Below are positions 5,553 through 6,304 of a stretch of 6,304 bases of DNA, one piece after another; the first letter of the stretch is position 1; every line of letters begins with the position of its first letter. The stretch is taken from the NCBI GenBank assembly GCA_027619655.1, contig JAQCHR010000237.1, positions 1-6,304 on the forward strand, in the 5' to 3' direction. This DNA comes from Pseudomonadota bacterium. Its GTDB lineage: Bacteria; Pseudomonadota; Alphaproteobacteria; UBA8366; GCA-2717185. The notes under the pieces were generated by a model. The model was not told where the DNA came from and did no database searches. It saw only the letters and a list, made by a program, of their open reading frames with translations. The position numbers were made by a program, and so were the translations under genes.

Positions 5553-6304
5553 ATGTCCCTCTTCGACCTCACCGGAAAGACCGCCATCATCACCGGCGCC
5601 ACCAAGGGCATCGGCCGCGCCATCGCCAGCCGCATGGCGGAGCACGGCGCCAATGTGGTGATCTCCTCGCGAAAGGCGGATATGTGCGACGCGGTCGCCA
5701 GGGACATCAACGACAACTGGGCGAAGGGCGATAACGAGGCCGCCGCCTTCCCCTGCCATATCTCGCACAAGGAGCAACTCCAGGCGCTGGTGGACCAAAC
5801 GGTGGCGCGGTTCGGCGGGATCGATATCCTGGTCTGCAACGCGGCGGTGAACCCCTATTTCGGCCCGCTGAAGGACATCCCGGATTCCGCCTTCGACAAG
5901 ATCATGGAAACCAATATCAGGTCGAACCACTGGCTGTGCCAGATGGTCCGCCCGCATATCGCGAAGGCCGGCGGCGGCTCGATCACCATCATTTCCTCGG
6001 TGGGGGGATTGCGCGCCGGCGGCGTGCTCGGCGCCTACGGCATTTCCAAGGCCGCCGACATGCAGCTGACCCGCGCGCTGGCGGTGGAATTCGGCCCGGA
6101 CAATATAAGAGTCACCTGCATCGCCCCCGGCCTAATCCGCACCGACTTCGCAAGAGAGTTGTGGGAAGACCCGGAAAAACTGAAACGCCGCTCGGAAATG
6201 ACCCCGCTCGGCCGCATCGGCGACCCGGACGAAATCGCCGGCTGCGCCGTGATGCTGGCGGCGAAGGCGGGATCGTTTATTTCAGGCGAGACGATTGTGA
6301 TCGA
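5553..6304 (+). CDS. Short-chain dehydrogenase/reductase (SDR), DHRS4-like, cut by right edge
   Basis: This is a classical SDR, an NAD(P)-dependent oxidoreductase of the cytoplasm. The ATG at 5553 has an AGGA (5542-5545) 7 nt upstream. 250 codons are visible and probably only a few are missing, since the chain ends at the SGETIVI segment that normally precedes the final GG. The cofactor motif TGATKGIG is at 14-21. The usual NNAG motif is CNAA at 95-98. The catalytic residues are all present: N121, S149, Y162 and K166. R40 after the second strand, in SSRK, suggests a preference for NADP(H). The segments NAAVNPYFG and APGLIRTDFARELW resemble the DHRS4 carbonyl-reductase group, so a carbonyl or keto substrate is plausible but unproven. 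It lies 40 nt after the lipoprotein gene on the same strand with no terminator between. Confidence 0.93.
   Translation, partial: MSLFDLTGKTAIITGATKGIGRAIASRMAEHGANVVISSRKADMCDAVARDINDNWAKGDNEAAAFPCHISHKEQLQALVDQTVARFGGIDILVCNAAVNPYFGPLKDIPDSAFDKIMETNIRSNHWLCQMVRPHIAKAGGGSITIISSVGGLRAGGVLGAYGISKAADMQLTRALAVEFGPDNIRVTCIAPGLIRTDFARELWEDPEKLKRRSEMTPLGRIGDPDEIAGCAVMLAAKAGSFISGETIVI

Noticed and set aside
5033..5839. A 268-codon minus-strand open frame over the lipoprotein and dehydrogenase genes
   Set aside because: It is antisense to a protein with a lipobox and to an SDR with all catalytic residues, and it shows no motif of its own.

Overview
The window is a GC-rich, densely packed piece of a bacterial chromosome, most likely from an alphaproteobacterium. 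The best evidence is a full-length MipZ-type ParA ATPase, the FtsZ-positioning protein of alphaproteobacteria that lack MinCDE. The style of GalU and the Pam18/Tim14-like J protein fit this. I would guess a Rhodospirillales-like lineage, but the window cannot settle the genus. I see no insertion sequence, phage gene, tRNA, rRNA, CRISPR array or clear sign of recent transfer.

Minus strand, read from right to left: a cytoplasmic molybdopterin/[4Fe-4S] oxidoreductase of the DMSO-reductase superfamily (4875-2815) is followed by mipZ (2818-1994), overlapping it by 4 nt as GTGA. Next come a small soluble von Willebrand factor A (VWA) domain protein (1934-1227) and, 5 nt on, a membrane-anchored protein with a C-terminal J domain (1221-493). 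The spacing suggests one transcription unit. A GC-rich hairpin follows the J gene, then an AT-rich gap, then the 5' part of galU (406 to the left edge), which may have its own promoter.

Plus strand: a 76-nt divergent intergenic region (4876-4951) separates the oxidoreductase from an uncharacterised lipoprotein (4952-5512). After 40 nt comes a classical short-chain dehydrogenase/reductase resembling the DHRS4 group (5553 to the right edge), cut just before its stop codon.

The genes do not form one obvious pathway. GalU supplies UDP-glucose for envelope polysaccharides, MipZ places the division septum, and the Mo enzyme and the dehydrogenase are redox enzymes of unknown substrate. The most notable points are the mipZ-VWA-J protein run, the Pam18-like J protein, and the apparent translational coupling of a division regulator to a redox enzyme. 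I found no convincing evidence of a wholly new system; the window looks like ordinary core genome with several poorly characterised proteins.
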